Shown here piece after piece: positions 22,120-32,287 of a stretch of DNA of 64,000 bases (position 1 is its first letter; every line of letters starts with the position of its first letter). Under the pieces are notes generated by a model. The model was not told where the DNA came from, did not search any database, and worked only from the letters and a program-made list of their open reading frames with translations. The stretch comes from Stropharia rugosoannulata (lineage: Eukaryota > Basidiomycota > Agaricomycetes > Agaricales > Strophariaceae), in the NCBI GenBank assembly GCA_028532985.1, contig JANCIK010000004.1, positions 3,534,001 to 3,598,000 of the forward strand, read 5' to 3'. A program made the position numbers and the translations under genes.

Positions 22120-25100
22120 ATGACGGCGCACGCCCCGCGTCCCCCGACCCCCGCTCACGACATCCATATCGACACCGACAGCCTACGACACCCACGACGA
22201 CCAAGCTCCCAGTCCCCTACCATGCCCGACGAGTCTTTTCTGCCATCCTCCTCCGCGATTGCGCCGGCCGCCGATGCGCATAAGCCATGCATCACCCTCG
22301 ATGCCCTTCAAGACATCCAAAGCGCGGCCCCGGCGAGGCAGGCCCCGCGGGCGCAGGATCAGACGCAGATAGTGCCGCCCATGAGGCTGCCCGGGCCCGC
22401 CGGCCGGATAGCGCACGTGCAGGGGCAGGAGGGACGAGCGGGAGCGCTGGCGAAGCACCCGCTGCTCGCGTCCTCTCACGACGCGCCGCGCTACCAGCCC
22501 TGGCGCCCTCGCTCACGTTTTATTCACCCCCGCGATGCCTTTGGCTTCTCCAAGGCCCGGCGCGGCGGTGCTGCCGATGCTGATGATGGCGTTGATGATA
22601 ATGATGATCATTATGATGATGACGATCTATACGAAGACGACGATGAAGAAGATGGGTATGTCTACCCCACGCCAGCTCTGCCGCCCTGGACAAGCCCCGC
22701 GTCAGCCGACACGGATCTCGAGCTCGAGGCGGACGACGAGTCGTCCGGGTCGGGATCGACCGCGTCGTCGCGTACGGGGTCGATTATGTCGATATCTTCC
22801 CGCAAGGGATCAGTCACTTCGTCCGCATCGTCCTTCATCGTCTCACTGTCGCCAGAGTGCGCTCTGCGAGACGAGTCGGGTATGGGACCGGTGGATGGGG
22901 GCGAGGATGAGGCAAGTATCGGCGGAAAAGAGTCGCCCGATGACAGAACGCGTAGAGAAGGAGACGATGGGAGAGGTTTGGACCTGAACCTATTGTACCA
23001 CCCGCGCGCACATGCACTGCGCGACCGTCCGCGCGTGCGTTTCCTCGAGACTCCCGGCGCATATAGTGGCAATAACAACTTCCTTGACGCGGACGACGAC
23101 GAGCTCTCCCCGCTCTCTCCTCTTGGACCTTTCACACTAGGCACCGGCGATATTTACAGATATTCTAAATACGACTGGCCTTACCAGGACCCTTCCAGCG
23201 CATATACTCACGATTATCCTACGACTCAAGCTTATCCAGTCATTCATGATTACCCTACGACTCAGGATCACTCAAGCAACCCCGACTTTCCTACTACCCG
23301 TTTTTCTCTCACTGCAGAAGACCGAGACGAGCGCATATATGCACTTGAACACAAGCTTGAAGATGATCGCCTATATCCACCGCATCCTGCAGCTGATCAC
23401 ATATATACACCTCAACCTGAAGGCGACCGCATACATCAACCTCAGTCTAAAGATGATCGCATACATCTGTATGGGGATGACAAGCCCGGATATGTGAACG
23501 AAGCTGGAAACCTGGCTGATGCACAGAAGGATTCCACATGTGCGGTGCTCTTAGGGGCACCGCCATTGCCGCAGTGTTATAACCTCAACCGCAACCGTAA
23601 TGCTACGTGTCCATCGCCTTCTTCGTCGTCTGAGACTGCCACAGACCGCACGCCTCGCGCAACACCACCCCCGCACGAGCAAGAGGGCGCGCGATCGGTA
23701 TCTGTGGTCTATCACAAAGGGTTCTTAACTGAGCCTGCTATGACACCGGCGAAAAAACTGGATACTACGGATCACACGCGCGAGCTGTGGCCGTCGTCGC
23801 GACATACGAGTACGGTGAGCGGGTTGGTTGATGGTGCTTATTTGCCCCGCCTCCCGCACTTGGAACTGCCTTCTGAAGAAACTCACAGTATATTTGATTC
23901 CAGCTTCCGCTGGGACTCTGATTCGGGGGGAACGAACTACGTTACATGTTCTTTGAATGAACCGCATCAGGAGAGCTCAAGCAAACCGCCAGTTAGGGAT
24001 CAAGCTGTATTGTCCTCGCCGTCTTCGTCCTCGTCTTCGCTTTTGCCTGGCTTGTATTCATGCGCTAAGCTAGGCACTCTTTGTGATACATGGTCATCAC
24101 AGCCCTCCCACACCGCCGCCGATTCAGACACGCACCGGCGCACATATGCGCCTTGGATTTCTTCCTCCTCTCGTAACCCGGAATGGACACTCTTTCCTGC
24201 TGACGGCACAGACACGGAACTTCCTATGACACCTTCGAGACGACGTTCAATGGATTTGCCATTGCTGTCTGAGGATGTGTTTGGTCTCTGTACCAGAGAT
24301 GATGCCAGTCGAAAGAGTGGCGATGACAAGAGGTCTGGGCGTCTTTGCCTGTCTTCTTCTGAGAGCGAGACTGCTGGCGACAAGGGAATACGCAAGCGGG
24401 AGCGGGGGCACGGGCAAGAGTACGATAAACATGGACAAGGATGCGAGGAAGGTCATGTCCGTGAATATGGCCGCGATGATCATGAGCAACCGCAAGACAT
24501 AGATCTCGGCTCACCGCGGTATCGCTCCTTGCCTGGAGCTGACATCGACGACGACTTCCTCCCCCGGGATCTCGCTCCAAAGAACTACGTCCCAGACCCG
24601 ACGTCAGTTGTGCGCAGCTCTCCCGTGCTGGGTCTTGGGTTGTGGGAAGCAGGTCCTGTTGCATCTACGTCTGGCGGTAATTCCAGCGGCATCAGCAGTG
24701 GCGGTAGTGGTATATGTGGGCTGGGGCTCGCAGTGGGCGCAAGCAGCAGCCTGCTGGCGCGCCGGCGCGATCCGGATGAATCGTTCGAGCTCGACCCACG
24801 CGTTCTTGCTGCCCTCCCGCCCGACGCAGAGGCGAAGAGAGTATATGCGCTGCGCCAGCGCCATCGCGCCGGCTCACTTAGCGGATATGCGGCCTGGATG
24901 GCTCTGGACGACAGTGGTACATCTAGTGGGCCAGCGCCGTCGTTGAGCGCGGTGTATAATACCGCGTGGAGCGCTGGTGCTGGTGGAGGTTGGAACTCAG
25001 GCTCAGTGGCGGGAGGTGGCGGTGGAATTGAAGCGTGGGAGCGGGAGAGGGAGAGGGAAGGCTTGAAGGCGCGTGAGCTTGGTGATTTGCTGAGGTTGAA

Positions 25101-25659
25101 GTTGGGTCTTGATGAGCGGGGCGTGTGGGTTGAAGGTGCTGCTGCACCGGAAGCAATGGGAGTAGTGGCGACTTCGTCGTCGCTGTCTTCTCAGGCTCTG
25201 CCGCATCCTCATCGAGCATCGCACGGTAAGCCGGCCATTGCGAGCATGGATCAACTGGTGGCAAATATGGTTCTCGCGCGACAGATGGACGCAGCGCGTA
25301 AGAAGCCCGCGCGCGCACGGACATGGTCACCTCCTACGCTCTCTGGAAATAAGGACCCTGCGGCCTCGGCATGTACTCTCACTTTGTCGTCCCCTTCAAA
25401 CTCGCCAGTCCCGCCCATAGGCAGTGGACAAGGTGCAGACGGCGCGCTACTTCCATCCCCGCCTCCTGCGAAGCTAGCCAAGACACCGCGCTCGCCGCTT
25501 AGGCAGGTGCTCCTCCCTGACGATATTGAAGAATACGTCAGTGATAGGAACGATGTGGAAAATCTAGAAGAGGGCGGATGGCGTAACCTTGCAACGCTTG
25601 TAGAGAGCCCTGGCGCGCTTAGCCCACTTTGTTTGTCGAGCGGGATAGAGTTGAGATAG
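22120..25659 (+). CDS. Large intrinsically disordered hypothetical protein, 1179 aa
   Basis: One uninterrupted GC-rich frame; the first in-frame ATG is at 22120 (MTAHAPRPPTPAHD). No catalytic domain is recognised. Features in order are: an acidic tract of D/E around residues 155-195, an S-rich block, a region with repeated DYPTTQ units (about 23210-23290), and a block of repeated DDR(I/L)..PQP units (about 23345-23485). Next come S/D-rich linkers and a glycine/serine-rich block (GGGWNSGSVAGGGGGIEAWE). The C-terminal 300 residues look more conserved: ALRQRHRAGSLSGYAAWMAL, a charged helix EREREGLKARELGDLLRLKL, SMDQLVANMVLARQMDAARK and SPLRQVLLPDDIEEYVSD. The composition suggests a scaffold or regulatory protein with many potential phosphosites. 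Antisense frames in it are composition shadows. Confidence 0.78.
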   Translation: MTAHAPRPPTPAHDIHIDTDSLRHPRRPSSQSPTMPDESFLPSSSAIAPAADAHKPCITLDALQDIQSAAPARQAPRAQDQTQIVPPMRLPGPAGRIAHVQGQEGRAGALAKHPLLASSHDAPRYQPWRPRSRFIHPRDAFGFSKARRGGAADADDGVDDNDDHYDDDDLYEDDDEEDGYVYPTPALPPWTSPASADTDLELEADDESSGSGSTASSRTGSIMSISSRKGSVTSSASSFIVSLSPECALRDESGMGPVDGGEDEASIGGKESPDDRTRREGDDGRGLDLNLLYHPRAHALRDRPRVRFLETPGAYSGNNNFLDADDDELSPLSPLGPFTLGTGDIYRYSKYDWPYQDPSSAYTHDYPTTQAYPVIHDYPTTQDHSSNPDFPTTRFSLTAEDRDERIYALEHKLEDDRLYPPHPAADHIYTPQPEGDRIHQPQSKDDRIHLYGDDKPGYVNEAGNLADAQKDSTCAVLLGAPPLPQCYNLNRNRNATCPSPSSSSETATDRTPRATPPPHEQEGARSVSVVYHKGFLTEPAMTPAKKLDTTDHTRELWPSSRHTSTVSGLVDGAYLPRLPHLELPSEETHSIFDSSFRWDSDSGGTNYVTCSLNEPHQESSSKPPVRDQAVLSSPSSSSSSLLPGLYSCAKLGTLCDTWSSQPSHTAADSDTHRRTYAPWISSSSRNPEWTLFPADGTDTELPMTPSRRRSMDLPLLSEDVFGLCTRDDASRKSGDDKRSGRLCLSSSESETAGDKGIRKRERGHGQEYDKHGQGCEEGHVREYGRDDHEQPQDIDLGSPRYRSLPGADIDDDFLPRDLAPKNYVPDPTSVVRSSPVLGLGLWEAGPVASTSGGNSSGISSGGSGICGLGLAVGASSSLLARRRDPDESFELDPRVLAALPPDAEAKRVYALRQRHRAGSLSGYAAWMALDDSGTSSGPAPSLSAVYNTAWSAGAGGGWNSGSVAGGGGGIEAWEREREREGLKARELGDLLRLKLGLDERGVWVEGAAAPEAMGVVATSSSLSSQALPHPHRASHGKPAIASMDQLVANMVLARQMDAARKKPARARTWSPPTLSGNKDPAASACTLTLSSPSNSPVPPIGSGQGADGALLPSPPPAKLAKTPRSPLRQVLLPDDIEEYVSDRNDVENLEEGGWRNLATLVESPGALSPLCLSSGIELR

Positions 25660-27150
25660 TGCGTTTGTGTGTGGATGTCGGAAGGACGTGGATTCTAGGT
25701 GAGTGCAGTTGGGTGAGGAATGCCAAGTGCTGACATTTTCTTTATGATAGATCTAATGATTTTTTTCTACGTTGCCCGTCCCATCCTGCGACGATGTTTT
25801 CGCGAAACCCTGCCAGTCAACCGTTTACCTTCATCTCTGGTTCACCTACCCCATACCCGGTTCATCTGCCTCTCTGTTTTACAGTTTGTACAGCTTACTT
25901 CTCTGTTGCGCATCATCTCGTCGTCGTCTTGCTATCATAACTCATTCCTTTTCCTTTCTCGTTTTTATATTTCATCTCTCTCACCTTCTGTCTCTATTTT
26001 CATTTTCTACCTCTATCTTTACTTCTATCTCCATCTCTATCTCTGTCTGTATCTCTTTCACTGTTCCTCCCTGTTTTTAATTCCCATTTCATGCACACAA
26101 CCTACTATTCTATCATGGGCCTTCCGCTCAGTGCAGTTTTAGCTGTCTAACTGAGCGGGTTAGATCTACATACATCCCGCATACCCACCTACCTATCTAC
26201 CCTCCCGCATGCCTGAACACTATCACGTTATATCACATTCAACATTGCCTACATACTATACTGACTCATGGAGTTGTCTGGTCTAAGGTAAAAATTTGAA
26301 CTGCAGGTCAACACTCTTCTTTTTGTGTTTGATCCTTGCAGTTTACCCGGAGCTGGTTAAATAGTTTTACGCCCAAATCTAATTACTTTTCTCCCGGAGT
26401 TGAATAGTCTTTTTTTCCTTCTTCTTTTCTTTCTCTTTCATCTGCCTCAAGATTGGATATACCTTCTCGATGTATAGTGTATGTACGTGTACGATCCGAT
26501 GAAGAAAAAGGTGTTTGATTCTGTGCTCTCTAGACAGATTGATTTGACGCATACTGTGACTTTTTGCCTTCTGTGGCAGTGTGTGCATAAGGTTGGCACA
26601 GCTCAGAGCTGTGTCGTTTCATATTTGGTGACTTCCGCTGTGCACGGTGCGCTGTCTACGAGTAGACCTGCAATTCCTGCTCATCAATTGCAATTTCCTA
26701 AGTTGTTATGAACCTAGCTATGTTTAGATTTTTACCCACCCTCACGCCTGTTGTTGCCTGTCAGTTTACGAATAAGCAATTCAGTATTTATAAACCAATT
26801 TGCGTCATTGATTGCGAGGGCGCGTAGTTTGGTGCTTTTGGAGCGCGATTCAGCTATTGCTTGTACGCTCCAGGATGTAGGAGAATACGCAAACCATACG
26901 ACTTGAAGTTGCAGAACCAGCGAGTACCGCGCTAATCGGCTCGGCCCGTGCGCCAAGACAATTACGGTGTCCTCGACTGTCCTCATAAAGTTCCGACTCT
27001 GATTCTTGACCTGCTTCCACCACCGTCTCCACCGTCTCCACTTCTGAGTCTTCCTTAATCTAGGAGAAATCTAGTCTTACTACTTGATATCCACCCGCCT
27101 GTGATACGACGAGCGACAGACTACAGACAAGCCTAACAAGTTAACAAGAA
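25660..27150. other. 3' region with long pyrimidine tract; no gene seen
   Basis: After the 1179-aa frame, the plus strand carries a strongly C/T-rich stretch (about 25920-26070, runs of CTCTATCTCT type) that gives spurious open frames. Minus-strand frames at 26732-27041 have no domain. A CCACCGTCT repeat lies at about 27015-27035. The region ends at the direct repeat flanking the inverted-repeat element. Confidence 0.5.
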
Positions 27151-27156
27151 CATACT
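27151..27156. repeat. Left target-site direct repeat CATACT
   Basis: CATACT directly abuts the left end of the inverted-repeat element and is repeated exactly at 28098-28103 on the right side, consistent with a 6-bp target-site duplication. Confidence 0.65.
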
Positions 27157-27360
27157 TATGGCGGTCCGTTTGCACTTTTATTCCGACATTGATTCTTTGA
27201 GTTTTTTCGCGGTTTTATGTTGTTTAAAAACCATTTTGATATGTCCGCAACTTTAAAAAGTGCGCGCACACTTATACTTAGCACGCGTGCTACTGAAAAA
27301 AGTCTGCGCACATATGAGTTTATCATGCGCGCATGTATAAAAGAGCAGCGCACATATGAG
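27157..27360 (+). repeat. Left terminal inverted repeat
   Basis: Left arm of the element, matching the reverse complement of about 27890-28097. It holds TGCGCGCA-type motifs near 27261, 27305, 27328 and 27346. Confidence 0.8.
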
Positions 27361-27889
27361 GTAATGCAGCGCAACTATAATTTCAACGTGCGCGCACCTG
27401 AAAAAATGCTTCACAAGGTACAAACACAATACAAACAGCGCACTTATATTTTCGGCCAGGACAATGGCATCTCGGTGGTAAGGCATGCCGGCTTACCTAA
27501 GCTTTGTCATGTACGGGTTGTGATTGGTCTGCGATTCTGTTCACAGGCTCTCCTAGCCAACTCCGAGTAGCTGCAAGAAGGGTATTGAAGGTGCAGGAGT
27601 CAGGACAAATACCAAGCATCTTCACCTAAAGCTATGGTTCAGTAAAATTGGCATATGTTTGCACCAAACTGTGCTACTGCCAGGGAGTAGCCATGAGCAA
27701 GGAAAGCTAGAAGTTTAACGCTAGGCAGCTGGCTGTTATGGCCATGCCGGAGTCGGCGAGCGTAGCAGCCGAGCTGCCCGAGTCCGGGCCGAAAATTGAG
27801 GTGCGCTTAGATTTTAAACAAGTTATACATTTTGCAATTGTGCGCGCAGCCCTGATGGGTTGCGGACCATTTTTTAGAGGTGTTTAAAT

Positions 27890-28097
27890 GAAACTCATAG
27901 ATGCGCTGCCTACTTTTTTGTGCGCACATGGTAAATTTATATGTGCGCACACTTTTTTCAGTTGCGCGCATGTTAAGTTAAAGTGTGCGCGCAGTTTTTT
28001 AAGTTGCGGACATCTGAAAATAGTTTTCATACAATACAAAACCACAAAAATACTTAATGAATCAATGTCGGAATAAAAGTGCAAATGGACCGCCATA
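27890..28097 (-). repeat. Right terminal inverted repeat
   Basis: Right arm, matching the left arm in inverse orientation. It carries TGCGCACA/TGCGCGCA motifs near 27921, 27943, 27965 and 27987. Confidence 0.8.
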
Positions 28098-28103
28098 CAT
28101 ACT
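28098..28103. repeat. Right target-site direct repeat CATACT
   Basis: Exact copy of the left flanking hexamer at 27151-27156. Confidence 0.65.
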
Positions 28104-28134
28104 ACATTACTCAAGGACCCAATAGTAACACAAC

Positions 28135-29861
28135 ATGCCTGGAGGCAAGCGGAACCCTCTCAGTGTGTCGCACCTGCTTGAGCAGATCGGTGACAAGGTA
28201 CACAATGCGCGGGATAGTGCGCGCGACAAGAAGTCTTCGCTGGCACGCAAGATGAATGAGATGGGACTCGAAGTGCCGATTGTGGATCTAACAGTGCAGG
28301 TGTGTGTCCAATTGCCCGGTGGTTGTATTCGATACTGCGCAGGCGCTGTCATATGCGCTTATATGCGCATTTTATGACTATGTATGCGCTGATATGTGCA
28401 TTATATGCACTCATAACGAAGATGCCGGTGCCTGGCCAGTGCTGCGGCTTGTACACGGCCACGCGCTTCATTCTACATAGGGACATCTACTCATTGATTT
28501 TGCGTTATGCAGTTTATCGGTGCGTCGGGCCTCCCGCGCATGGACGTCGTGGGGTCCGCGGACCCGTACTTTGTTGCGAAAATCGATGGGGAGATATCTT
28601 TCGTGTGCGCATCGTCCTTTATAATATATATGATCCTGGGTCTTGCGTATTTATGGACTCTGCAGGTCCTCAGTTCAGAGCAACACCCTCACACCCGTGT
28701 GGAACGAAGTATGGCGGGTCAAAAACGTGCCAGCGACAGCAGATCTCGTCGTTACCGTTATGGACAAAGACGATGGCTCACTCACAGACGATATGATTGG
28801 GACCGTCAAGGTCAGCGTGACTCCAGGCCCGAAGGAGGCACATATTGAGGGACCTCTACTTTCCTTGCGTAGTTCTCGGGGTACGTTTTGGCTAAAGGTA
28901 TGTTCTTCTCAAACTTCTGACGTTTTAGACGCCAACACTTACTGTATTTTTATCTATCTAGATAGACAGTACACCAGCGACTGATGCAGACCCCACCGAA
29001 TTCCCGTACGACTTTGCCGGGCCTGTCCGATACTCGCGCCACTTCTCACCGACAGTGGGGGCACTGACAAACCTAAACAGTGCGCGGCTGTACTCGACAT
29101 GGAAAATTTACATCGTCGGAGTATCGCGTTACTTCGGCGACGCGGTGCAACACTGGAACACGAACTATAAGGCCGCGCAGAGCATCTTTCAGAGTCCTAC
29201 AAGCTTAGCGGTCCGCAGCAGTATCCAGGCTGGCCACCGGATGCTGTACGCACGAACAGCTGCAAATGGTGTCGGTATCATCGAAAGCGCACCGGATGTC
29301 CTTGGTCTCCTACGGCACAGCGATGCGCAAGCGGGCGCGGAGGATTCGCTAGCGTCCCGCGTGAAACCAGCGGTGTATACCTATGTAATCGCAGTCGAGG
29401 ACAACTCTCTGAGATTCTCAGAGACAGGCGCAGCATTTTTCGTTGATTTCGCGAGCAAACACGCACTGCACGCGAACTGCGCACAGGCGGTACGGTACAG
29501 CGGAGAATTTCACCCACGCCCGCGCGGTGGCTGGGCCGCGTTTAATGACTCCACGCCCGATAGCGCGGTGCAATGGGAGCTTGTGGTGGACAACAACTCA
29601 GGGACGTACGCGCCTGACAAGGGCAAGCTCCCACAACTGCAGGCGTTGCTCGCACACAATTTCCCTGGGGTAGACATCGTTGCGTTGGACCGTGAGGACC
29701 AGGATCTGGTTGACAGCCGAGAGGCTTGTAGGGCGTATGCGCTCGAGCATCGCGGAATCAAGAAGGAGGAGCTGCAGCCTCATGCGAACCCCGGCGAAGA
29801 GACGCTCAGCCACAAGGTGTCTGAGGTGATTGGATGCAGCGGGGCTGTGGAGGCTCAGTGA
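28135..29861 (+). CDS. C2-domain protein, 462 aa
   Basis: Four exons: 28135-28299, 28513-28604, 28666-28897 and 28962-29861; the sum is an exact multiple of three. The N-terminus (MPGGKRNPLSVSHLLEQIGD) is helical and basic. A single C2 domain follows at about residues 50-140: LTVQFIGASGLPRMDVVGSA, DPYFVAKIDG, NTLTPVWNEVW and VVTVMDKDDGSLTDDMIGTV. The calcium-binding aspartates of the D..(S)ADPY and DKDD loops are present, so Ca2+-dependent phospholipid binding is plausible. The C-terminal 300 residues (PVRYSRHFSPTVGALTNLNS onward) form an uncharacterised fungal extension, not a decarboxylase or lipase I can name. The first intron contains repeated ATATGCGC units. The inverted-repeat element ends just upstream, inside the expected promoter or 5' UTR. 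Confidence 0.83.
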
Positions 29862-30539
29862 GATTTTGTCCAATATGCTTCTATCTATCATGATGTGCAC
29901 ACTGATGTATACCTACCTTACTAGAATGCATTTGGTACACTAATAATACCACCATGTATTAGGGAAAGTTCTATCTTCGCGGAAACCATGTCAATCGTTC
30001 GATCTGTCATATCTTTAAGACGGCGCTTCTGGAATACAGCTTTGGGCCTCTTTTAACTTGCAAAGGAGTAACCACTCACCGTTTTAAGCGGCGGTTGGCT
30101 TCCAGCCGTCACGTTATGTGCTTTACAGGAGTTCGGGTATGACTGCGAACGGAAAATGTAAACAATAAATAGGTACCGTAACAGCTTGCAGAAAGGGTTA
30201 TCCAGACTAACAGAGCTGTAGCAGACCTGACAAGGCCGTGCCCGCTCAGGATGACAGTCATTTGTTCAATAAAGCTTATTTTGTGCTTAGACCAATCAAG
30301 GAAGTAAAAAAAGTGATCAGCTTCTATGTAGGGTTATTTATAGCACGCCCAGAAAAGTCGCTACTTAATGCGATTTCGAGTTAACCTAAGCGATAAATAT
30401 CCCCAGTTTCCACGTAAGCACTCTTCATTCCTTTTTCTTACCCCACAGTGCTACTCTACACTGATTTCCTAAGTAAGTGCTACATACCCTTCACAAGTTG
30501 AAACATCTGAATTGTTGTACTAGTAGACGATCGCCTAAC
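29862..30539. other. Intergenic region
   Basis: About 0.7 kb of downstream sequence of the C2 gene and promoter of DUF6533 copy C. A TTATTTATAG stretch lies at about 30343. No gene seen. Confidence 0.5.
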
Positions 30540-32198
30540 ATGGCAGACATGGTTTCACTCCTCGATGCCACCACCGATTTGGACAAGGTTGCACGTAATT
30601 TGTGAGTGTTCATTTGCGCAACTTCCATCCTTTACAAACCAATCCGCCCGGACAGGAAAATCGTTAAAATGTATTCACTTGCATCGTTCGGTAAGGGTGG
30701 CAGGAAAGAAATGAGTATCTTCGACGCCTGACGATTGCGGGATTGAAGTGATGCTCTTCTACGATACGGTGATAACCCTAGACGATGAGGTCAAGTACAT
30801 TTGGAAGAAGAAGTTTACACGACTTACGACACTGTGGTTTCTGGTACGTTTTTTCTTGTTCTACCAGCAACGTGGGTGAGCTGATTCTGTGTACTATGCT
30901 GGCTTAGAATCGATACTTGTCACCTCTTGGGTTTACACTGATAATAATATGTACTTATGACAGAGACCGCAGCAGTGATATCTATTGTTAACCCACATCT
31001 CAGCATTTCACAGTCGCAGATTGACAGAAAACGACAAAGTATGCAACCGAATTGTGTTCTTCCCTGAGATTCTCAGGGTTTTTACTACCATCACCATCGG
31101 CAGTGAGTTTCTACTATAGTAATGTGACTTGTCTTTGAGCTCTGATATTTTCTCTTGCGCAAAGTTATATTTATAATGCGACTTTACGCAACTTATTTTG
31201 GCAACAAAATCGTCCTGGTTGGGATGTCATGCATGCTAATACTTGAAGAGTCTGTCAAAATTGTAATCATCTCATTCTTAGGTAAACTCTACATGAGCTA
31301 ATTATTTTCGTAGTGGGCGTTTAGTGATGGGAGGAGATTGCAACTACCACAAGGTAAGAAGATGCTTTACAGAACACACGAGACAGAGATAGAAGTCGAG
31401 CCAGGTTTTATCGGATGCATTCTAACAACTGGACCAAATAGCCTGTATGTTAGCTCCATTTCAATCCTCCATCTGTCTGATTATATTATTAAAACAACAG
31501 GCGTTTCTCATTTACATGGATAGCCGAACTAGGCTTTGGTGAGTGGTTGAATCTTGGATTAAAACACTAGAAAGAAATGTACTAAATTATGCAGATACCT
31601 TGGTGTTTGTTCTGACTTTATACCGAGCAATCTGTGTCAATTTTAGTTCCGGAGGAAACTTGGGTACCCTTTTCCGCTTGATATTTCGGGATGGTTTGTG
31701 ACCATTCACTCACTCTGAGAATGATCTCTTACATTTTTGTAGGAACCATATACTTTGCTGTTATTGCTGTTGCCAACCTTGCTACTTCGCTCACTTTTGT
31801 GGTGAGTTCCAGAACATTATCCGTTGCTTACCAGGTCACCAAATTTCTGTGTTCCATTAATTAAAGCTTGCTCCAGTGAGGTTCACCTCTCACTGCTTAA
31901 GAATAGGACATTGATTTTTTTTTGACATTAGCCCGATCTCAAGGCTATAAACGCGAGCTTTTCTGTGTCGCAAGTATTTTGATAAAATTTGTTTTCACTT
32001 TTTGACGCTAGTGTCTACAGGATCACTCCCCTTATGATATCCAGATTGATTTTAAATCTTCGGAGTGCCGACTCTCTTGAAGTCGTATCTACGGCAAATC
32101 GGCCCCTATATTTCAATGAATACGAGTTGGAGACATTGCAGGCTAGTAATACTGCAGACTATCGACATCCCTTATGCCCTCATATTGGTCCCAAATAA
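30540..32198 (+). CDS. DUF6533 domain integral membrane protein (copy C)
   Basis: Third DUF6533 gene, about 24 kb from copies A and B. The start is ATG at 30540 (MADMVSLLDATTDLDKVARN), exon 1 ends at 30601. The next exon gives KIVKMYSLASF, then the signature FYDTVITLDDEVKYIWKKKF with TTLWFL, then NRYLSPLGFTLIIICTY. Later exons include RLYATYFGNKIVLVGMSCML, a glycine/proline loop, GFIGCILTTGPNS, FSFTWIAELGF and TIYFAVIAVANLATSLTFV. The C-terminus has ITPLMISRLILNLRSADS and ends at TAA 32196-32198. Intron positions match copies A and B. A multi-helix membrane protein of unknown function is expected. Confidence 0.74.
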
Positions 32199-32287
32199 AT
32201 TTATAGCTTTCCAGTCTGGTAATACCTCAGCAGCAACTCAACGTCAACCACTACATCTGGCCAGAAACTCGAAGAGCAAAAAGACGT

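Larger units (their letters stand above)
27157..28097. mobile_element. Non-autonomous DNA transposon (MITE-like) with long TIRs
   Basis: A 941-bp element bounded by TATGGCGGTCC at the left and GGACCGCCATA at the right. The inverse-complement match continues inward for about 200 bp with scattered mismatches: 27157 to about 27360 against 28097 to about 27890. The first 40 bases differ at only one position (CCGTTTGC versus CCATTTGC). Both arms also contain several copies of palindromic TGCGCRCA/TGCGCGCA motifs spaced 20-40 bp apart. An exact 6-bp direct repeat CATACT flanks the element. The inner 500 bp have no transposase frame; the short frames inside are TIR sequence. The superfamily is not determined. 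If the outer TA is counted as target instead, a TA duplication (Tc1/mariner-like) is the alternative. The right end is 37 bp from the ATG of the C2 gene. Confidence 0.82.

Noticed and set aside
22183..25481. Many frames on both strands inside the 1179-codon gene
   Set aside because: Arginine/proline-rich translations typical of off-frame reading of GC-rich DNA.
25720..26142. Plus-strand frame of 140 codons rich in L, S and F
   Set aside because: It is a translated C/T-rich tract downstream of a gene, without start context or domain.
27001..27040. CCACCGTCT repeat near the element
   Set aside because: Only two and a half units of simple sequence; no sign of function.
27250..28000. Regularly spaced TGCGCGCA motifs as a CRISPR-like array
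   Set aside because: The genome is a basidiomycete nuclear genome; the motifs are short palindromes within transposon arms, with no spacers of constant length.
27156..28114. Short frames inside the inverted-repeat element as a transposase
   Set aside because: The frames are translations of the inverted repeats themselves, under 120 codons and without catalytic motifs.
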